The position numbers and the translations under genes are program-made. The notes under the pieces were generated by a model. That model worked only from the letters and a program-made list of their open reading frames with translations. It was not told the DNA's origin and ran no database searches. From DASRTE01 sp035316885 (lineage in GTDB: Bacteria > Actinomycetota > Actinomycetes > Jiangellales > Jiangellaceae), in assembly GCA_035316885.1 (NCBI GenBank), contig DATHII010000064.1, positions 1 through 8,165 of the forward strand: a stretch of DNA of 8,165 nucleotides, in the 5' to 3' direction. Of this stretch, positions 5,801 through 8,165 are shown piece after piece (positions within the stretch are counted from its first letter, which is position 1; each line of letters starts with the position of its first letter).

Positions 5801-8165
5801 GCGGTCGCTCTCGCGGACCGGGATCGTCACCGACTCGGTGGCCGTGCCTCGCCGGATCGACGTGGCACGAAGCGGGGTGGCCCGCAGGGGTACGTCCTGC
5901 AGGCCGTTCGGGGCCAGCGCGGCGTCGTCGCTGGCGGCCTGCTCGGAGCCGTCGTCCAGCGGCGTCGCTCGCAACGGGGTGGCGCGCAGCGGCGTGGCTC
6001 GCAGCGGGGTGGACGGGATCTCGGCGCTCGGTCCGTATACGACGAGGTCGTAGTCGGCCGGGACGTGGGACAGCGAAACACGCAACGTCGACCCCTGGGC
6101 GGGTGCCGGCAGGGCGTACATGTCGACGTCGGCCGCATGCGACAGGTGCCCGGTGTGCAGCACGTCCGGTGCGATCGCCCGAGCAGTCTGCTCGTCGGCG
6201 CCCGGGTCGTGGCCGTCGTCGACCGTGACCGGTGCGGTCGCTGACGTCGACACCTCCAGGCCGGCGGACCGGTCGGTCGACGTGGACGCGGCGGCGCTGG
6301 CCCGGAAGGTGGCGAGGGTGGTGCCGGGCTCGACGTCGAGGGTCAGCCGCGGTGTCATGACATCGCCCGGCGCTGCGCCCCCACAGATGCCGTCCTCGCC
6401 GGTCGGCGGCCGTAGGCGCAGCACACCTCCGTCCAGCTCGGCGTCCGGTACCGGAATCGCCCCCGTCTCACCGCCCGTGGTGTCGACCGCGGCGGACCCG
6501 GGCAGCATCCGGAAGCCCGCGGCGAACGTCAGCGCGACCTCCAGCCCGGCGATGTCCCGGCACCGCACGGCGAATTCCGCGGTGTACCGGACCAGATCGT
6601 CGGTGCGGAACTCGGCATGGTCGACGACGGTGGCGAGTGGGCCGTCCTCGTACGCGATCTCGGTGCCGTCGACCAGCCCGGCCAGCAACGCCCCCAGCCC
6701 CAGCTCGTCGAGCCCGCCCGCGGGCAACAGGCCCAGAACGGTCGCAACCGTGGCGTCGGGGTCGAGCCCGTCGGCGGCCTGTGCATCGGCCAGCGTCGGG
6801 CACGCTGCCGGCTCGCAGGTCACGAGATCCGGGACCGCGCTGGTCGGCAGCGGTCCGAGCGGCGTCCGGGACAGGGCGAGATCGACCAGATGGATCGCCG
6901 CGACGGGTGCGTCGGTCCCGCTCAGGTCGGTGCGGGTGAGGTCGATCTGCTGGGCGTAGTACGTGGACAGGTCGTCGCCGGCGAGTTCCAGGTCGAGCAG
7001 AGTGGTGGTCGCCGGGTCGACGCCGTTGCCGCAGTGCAGCGGCTGGTCGGCCAGGTGGTCACACCATCCGGCGGACGCCGGGTCGGGCAGGTCGGCCAGC
7101 GGGACACCTGACAGCAGAAGCGCAGCGAGGCTGGTGGCCCGCAACGGAGTCTGGTCGAGGTCGATGTCGGCCAACGTCAACACCTGGACTGCGGCTGGCG
7201 GCGGATCGAGCGCGAACACGTCGGCCAGCGTCACCGTCTGCAGCGGAACGCCCTCATAGACCGTGCCAACCAGTACGTCTGACCAGTTGGTCGCGCGCAA
7301 CGGGATGGCCGAAAGCTGGATCGGGGCAAGCCCGGTCGCCCGCAAGGGCGTGGCCCGTAACGGCGTGGCCCGCAGTGGAGTGGCGCGCAGGGGGGTCGCG
7401 CGCAGGGGGGTCGCGCGCAGAGGGCTGGACTGCAGCACGGCCGTGTCGGCGAGCGCATCGGCCGGGAGCGCAGCCGGCAGCGTGCGCTGGTGACCGGCCG
7501 CTGCCGTCGCCGGCTGGGCGGTCAGCGTCAGATCCGAGACCGACGGCGACCGCTCCGGCGGCGGTATCCGCCCAACCTTGCCGGTGCCACGTTCGGTGAA
7601 CCACAGGTCATTGCCCGGGCCGACTGTGATCCCGAAGGGCTTCGCGTTCTCGGTCGGCACCTCGAACGACCGGACTCCCGACCCGTCGGCGTCCATCCGC
7701 AGAATCACATGCGCGGCCGTTCCGGTGATCCACATGCCTCCGTCGGGTCCGGCTGTGAGCATCGTCGGCCCGACGTGCGCGATCCCTTCCACCCGTACCG
7801 GATGTTCGGCGACGAGGTCGGGAGTGGCCGAGGCGATGACGCCGACCTGGTCGGCGAGGGTCTCGGCGAACCACACGCCGCTTCCGTCCGGCGTGGGGGC
7901 GATACCTGCCAGGCCGCTGGGATAGGTGGGGACGCGGGTGAGCTTCAGGTGGTCGTCGACGATGCGGCCGATCCGGTTCGAACCGGACAGTGTGAACCAC
8001 ACGTCGCCGTCGGGACCGGCGGTGATCTCCTGCGGCGACGAGTCCTTGCCGACGTCGAACTCGGTGATCTTGGGATAGGAACTGCCGCTTGTATGGCCTT
8101 GCTCATCGCTCGACGGCAGGTCGATCCGGGCGACCTTGCCGGCCTTGGCCTCGGTGAACCAGAGT
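2846..8165 (-). CDS. Giant mosaic extracellular protein: Vgb-like propeller, PLRAT pentapeptide repeats, PPC-type domain, gingipain-like caspase fold, Ig-like domains (5' end missing)
   Basis: The frame is open to the right edge, so the start is outside. The GTG at 8002 is an internal Val, since repeats continue upstream of it (LWFTEAKAGKVARI at the edge). At least 1772 residues are visible, numbered here from codon 8164. Order: Vgb-like beta-propeller 1-204; Thr/Ala-rich linker; pentapeptide solenoid 248-444 starting with six PLRAT units; unassigned all-beta region about 499-649; PPC-type domain 647-816 split by a PLRAT insertion at 716-768; caspase-fold domain resembling peptidase C25 about 844-1244, with candidate His 1095/1098 and Cys 1134; Pro/Glu/Asp linker; beta-sandwich and Ig-like domains 1265-1772. 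The end, GTRIIIVL, shows no LPXTG, basic tail or membrane anchor. Cys pairs in the C-terminal domains and the domain types point to export; the signal peptide must lie outside the window. The gene is followed after 20 bases by a SulP transporter. Substrate and role are unknown: it could be a secreted protease, a self-processing surface protein or an inactive scaffold. Confidence 0.9.
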   Translation of the reverse strand, partial: LWFTEAKAGKVARIDLPSSDEQGHTSGSSYPKITEFDVGKDSSPQEITAGPDGDVWFTLSGSNRIGRIVDDHLKLTRVPTYPSGLAGIAPTPDGSGVWFAETLADQVGVIASATPDLVAEHPVRVEGIAHVGPTMLTAGPDGGMWITGTAAHVILRMDADGSGVRSFEVPTENAKPFGITVGPGNDLWFTERGTGKVGRIPPPERSPSVSDLTLTAQPATAAAGHQRTLPAALPADALADTAVLQSSPLRATPLRATPLRATPLRATPLRATPLRATGLAPIQLSAIPLRATNWSDVLVGTVYEGVPLQTVTLADVFALDPPPAAVQVLTLADIDLDQTPLRATSLAALLLSGVPLADLPDPASAGWCDHLADQPLHCGNGVDPATTTLLDLELAGDDLSTYYAQQIDLTRTDLSGTDAPVAAIHLVDLALSRTPLGPLPTSAVPDLVTCEPAACPTLADAQAADGLDPDATVATVLGLLPAGGLDELGLGALLAGLVDGTEIAYEDGPLATVVDHAEFRTDDLVRYTAEFAVRCRDIAGLEVALTFAAGFRMLPGSAAVDTTGGETGAIPVPDAELDGGVLRLRPPTGEDGICGGAAPGDVMTPRLTLDVEPGTTLATFRASAAASTSTDRSAGLEVSTSATAPVTVDDGHDPGADEQTARAIAPDVLHTGHLSHAADVDMYALPAPAQGSTLRVSLSHVPADYDLVVYGPSAEIPSTPLRATPLRATPLRATPLDDGSEQAASDDAALAPNGLQDVPLRATPLRATSIRRGTATESVTIPVRESDRDGTFLIQVSGYNGAHHVTPYVLRTAVEPGTEPLQCRPRQLTGGGDAGDFPALPLPVTTKTLVLVDAQRMGDLYGTAESGAMLNALQAYAARPEVAGVVVPVESDPDAEVSEAVAAWDADPCSVARANDVVGEVNSVVDHVRVGLTELRSIVLVGPDDALPMGRVPDLTTVANEKGYLDASIGGQDTSVSRTLRSGFVLSDDPYGDFDPQVWLNGRLYVPDVALGRLVESPAEISAQLDAYATAEGVLAPDSAAVFGYDFLADGAEAVGAALAGRVPTTTRTDSDWTSADALAVLNGSEPGYLAVNAHYDHFRALPARSFTDDSVADLLTSSDMTPVAGSVLFTMGCHAGLNLPDIAVSTPSPTEAEQLLDWTQASTGRSALFAGNTGYGYGDTDAVAYSERLMAHYAAGLGGEVTAGQALLFAKQRHVGDLGVVGVYDAKVSQQTVFYGLPTYRIGPDGGEGEPALPEPPGDEPADPTLRTAPFSVDPQTERVDTDRGSYWTVPGQQPQVTHFRPIEPRLSVDVTADDGLPVHGAVVEAQASTDVDGVDPVYSQPTIDLSATEPERQASSTAFPAHVQQVNATASPGGRRDTLVLMPGQTFTDEEQQATQRLFGHLAGTVYRSDSNDWTPPTVIRVGGVVVAGSATFSVRTADTDVMRGIVLYRDDASDAWQTVELQHLGGGHWSAGAVLADGATRVTEFDVQLVDHAGNVGMSTNKGRHHVGEPASSSSDGVVITVSPEPPDDGFYQSSPQVTIEGLQEGESATVTIDGGPPFRYDGPFTIEGDGVHVVVATSDSGGTAVTFVAIDSSPPVVSGTVTPSPNEAGWHNQPVTVHFTCTDAVSGIAICPADTVLDDDGAGLSVTGSATDRAGNSASETVDGINIDQIAPTGTIEPGPLGFLYLHGPLTGSAADGLSGVTSVEVTYKPVVIGRHLQVEAELSCVDGGRSCTWSAQLPQLGVYAVTARITDTAGNIGESGTRIIIVL
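2849..4372 (-). other. C-terminal beta-sandwich and Ig-like domains
   Basis: After a Pro/Glu/Asp linker (GGEGEPALPEPPGDEPADPT), residues about 1265-1772 form at least four all-beta modules. The clearest is nucleotides 3134-3367 (SPNEAGWHNQPVTVHFTCTD, SGIAICPAD, TGSATDRAGNSAS, INIDQIAPT), the common 'GWHN..V.V.FtC.D..SGI..C...ATD.AGN' Ig-like domain of secreted actinobacterial proteins, with a probable Cys-Cys bridge. The preceding modules contain VQLVDHAGNVG and VTIDGGPPFRYDGPFTIEG. The last contains LSCVDGGRSCTW and ITDTAGNIGE. Such modules act as spacers or binding domains. No sortase or membrane anchor follows. Confidence 0.65.
4433..5635 (-). other. Caspase-fold domain resembling gingipain / peptidase C25
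   Basis: Residues about 844-1244 read as alternating strands and helices of a caspase-like fold: KTLVLVDAQRM, VAGVVVPVE, LRSIVLVGPDDALPMGRVPD, a substrate-side segment SDDPYGDFDPQVW, DVALGRLVES, AAVFGYDFLADGAE, then GYLAVNAHYDHFRALP and AGSVLFTMGCHAGLNLPD. In C25 enzymes a His on one strand end and a Cys in 'C..G' on the next form the catalytic dyad. Here His 1095 (4880-4882) or His 1098 (4871-4873) and Cys 1134 (4763-4765, within GCHAG) occupy those places about 36-39 residues apart, close to the gingipain spacing. Both residue types are present, so the domain is plausibly active. Cleavage specificity cannot be told. A C25-like assignment is favoured over other clan CD families on overall layout only. 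Confidence 0.6.
5861..5890 (-). repeat. Two tandem PLRAT units inside the PPC-type domain
   Basis: Two perfect units in the context LQDVPLRATPLRATSIRRG lie 72 bases after the three-unit group in coding direction and return the chain to the PPC strand SVTIPV. Confidence 0.9.
5963..6007 (-). repeat. Three tandem PLRAT units inside the PPC-type domain
   Basis: Three perfect 15-base units encode PLRAT, preceded by EIPST and followed by PLDDGSEQ, which looks like a broken fourth unit. The codons differ from those of the 7334-7423 array in several third positions. Confidence 0.95.
6188..6355 (-). other. Unassigned beta-rich stretch before the PPC-type domain
   Basis: This is the end of a region (about residues 499-649, nucleotides 6218-6670) with alternating strands, such as VRYTAEFAVRCRDIAGLEVA and PRLTLDVEPGTTLATFRASA, followed by an Asp-rich turn (DDGHDPGADEQ). 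It resembles the Ig-like or DUF11-like modules of actinobacterial surface proteins, but no family is recognised with confidence. Confidence 0.4.
7133..7147 (-). repeat. Single PLRAT unit
   Basis: One PLRAT unit in the context DLDQTPLRATSLAALLL. It sits exactly in register with the surrounding five-residue Leu periodicity, linking the perfect array to the degenerate solenoid. Confidence 0.85.
7289..7303 (-). repeat. Single PLRAT unit
   Basis: One PLRAT unit in the context LSAIPLRATNWSD, 30 bases after the six-unit array in coding direction and in phase with the solenoid. Confidence 0.85.
7334..7423 (-). repeat. Six tandem 15-bp units encoding PLRAT
   Basis: Six consecutive in-frame 15-base units encode PLRAT without a mismatch at protein level, after LQSS and before GLAP. 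Third positions vary between units (for example CCC CTG CGC GCG ACC, CCA CTG CGG GCC ACG, CCG TTA CGG GCC ACG). This suggests selection on the peptide rather than very recent duplication. The units nearest 7400-7423 are almost identical, so local slippage is also possible. One Leu codon (7358-7360) is TTA, rare in such GC-rich genes. Confidence 0.95.
7553..8164 (-). other. Vgb-like beta-propeller region of the giant protein
   Basis: Residues 1-204 of the visible protein repeat the pattern 'P..I..GPDG.(L/V/M)WFT....(G)(K/N)(I/V)(G/A)RI'. At least five blades are visible: LWFTEAKAGKVARI, ITAGPDGDVWFTLSGSNRIG, IAPTPDGSGVWFAETLADQV, LTAGPDGGMWITGTAAHVIL and ITVGPGNDLWFTERGTGKVG. This is the streptogramin (virginiamycin B) lyase type of propeller, widely reused as a structural or binding module in secreted proteins. 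More blades probably lie beyond the window. The catalytic residues of true Vgb enzymes cannot be assigned here, so antibiotic inactivation is not claimed. Confidence 0.8.

Larger units (their letters stand above)
5717..6226 (-). other. PPC-type (pre-peptidase C-terminal) domain with an inserted PLRAT segment
   Basis: Residues 647-816 show the PPC pattern: a HLSHAADVDMYALPAPAQGS strand pair, LRVSLSHVPADYDLVVYGP, then, after an insertion, SVTIPV, GTFLIQVSGYNGAHHVTPYVL. PPC domains are small beta-sandwiches often attached to secreted peptidases. The loop after DLVVYGPSAEIPS, usually short, holds about 53 residues (716-768; 5861-6019) with three plus two PLRAT units separated by an acidic stretch (DDGSEQAASDDAALAPNG). 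The domain sits directly before the caspase-like domain, as expected for a protease accessory module. Confidence 0.65.
6833..7423 (-). other. Leucine-every-five-residues solenoid (pentapeptide-repeat-like) region
   Basis: Residues 248-444 start with six perfect PLRAT units and continue as degenerate five-residue units with Leu (or Ile/Ala) in a fixed place. Examples are VLTLA-DIDLD-QTPLR-ATSLA, then ALLLS-GVPLA (7094-7183), and DLELA-GDDLS, QIDLT-RTDLS, LVDLA (6863-6994). With Leu as the central residue the register is T-P-L-R-A. This fits the A(D/N)Lxx logic of pentapeptide-repeat proteins, which form a right-handed quadrilateral beta-helix, with Thr at i-2 and Leu at i pointing inward. Pro at i-1 and Arg at i+1 are unusual. 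The periodicity is seen directly; the fold is inferred. Confidence 0.6.

Noticed and set aside
4871..6244. 457-codon open frame on the plus strand opposite the giant gene
   Set aside because: It is Arg/Gly/Val-rich with no domain. It mirrors the third-position GC bias of the minus-strand gene, whose domains are clear. Shadow frame.
7334..7423. CRISPR-like or DNA minisatellite array
   Set aside because: Units are contiguous 15-mers without spacers, in frame, with variation at codon third positions. Coding repeat.
7263..7493. Plus-strand frame with tandem GVARxGVARxG repeats
   Set aside because: This is the reverse-complement reading of the PLRAT units. The minus frame is perfectly conserved at peptide level and embedded in a long protein, while the plus frame is short and has varying residues.
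7608..8002. GTG at 8002 as the start of the giant gene
   Set aside because: Propeller repeats continue in frame upstream to the window edge, and there is no Shine-Dalgarno sequence before this codon, which lies within GDVWFT.
7553..8164. Streptogramin resistance enzyme (Vgb)
   Set aside because: The propeller is one module of a protein of over 1770 residues, catalytic residues cannot be assigned, and such propellers are common structural modules.

Overview
The window comes from a very GC-rich bacterium. GC-biased third codon positions, GTG starts and long GC-rich shadow frames all point to an actinobacterium, but nothing fixes the genus. Three genes or gene remnants read leftward. The tail of a fourth gene enters from the left edge and reads rightward.

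Layout from left to right. Positions 1-228 (+) hold the C-terminal end of a branched-chain amino acid type ABC substrate-binding protein. It is followed by a GC-rich two-tier hairpin that may be its terminator. Positions 225-508 (-) hold a decayed META-domain lipoprotein: a lipobox and the start of a META domain in one frame, the continuing GCN core in another frame after about one lost base, then loss of the second half of the domain at the hairpin edge. Positions 582-2825 (-) encode an intact 747-residue SulP-family anion transporter with STAS and cyclic-nucleotide-binding domains. Positions 2846 to beyond 8165 (-) encode a giant mosaic extracellular protein whose N-terminus lies outside the window. 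At least 1772 residues are visible.

The giant protein is the most unusual object. In protein order it has a Vgb-like (streptogramin lyase type) beta-propeller, a pentapeptide solenoid opening with six perfect tandem PLRAT units, an all-beta region, and a pre-peptidase C-terminal (PPC) type domain. That PPC domain is interrupted by a second PLRAT cluster. Then come a caspase-fold domain resembling gingipain (peptidase C25) with candidate His and Cys catalytic residues, and several C-terminal Ig-like domains ending without a visible anchor. There are 13 exact PLRAT units in five places.

The transporter gene starts 20 bases after the stop of the giant gene and has a good ribosome-binding site in that gap, so the two are probably co-transcribed. 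A functional link between a secreted protease-like protein and a SulP transporter is inference only. No tRNA, rRNA, CRISPR array, transposase, integrase or attachment site was seen. Apart from the pseudogene and its flanks (229-581) there is no gene-free stretch over 300 bases.
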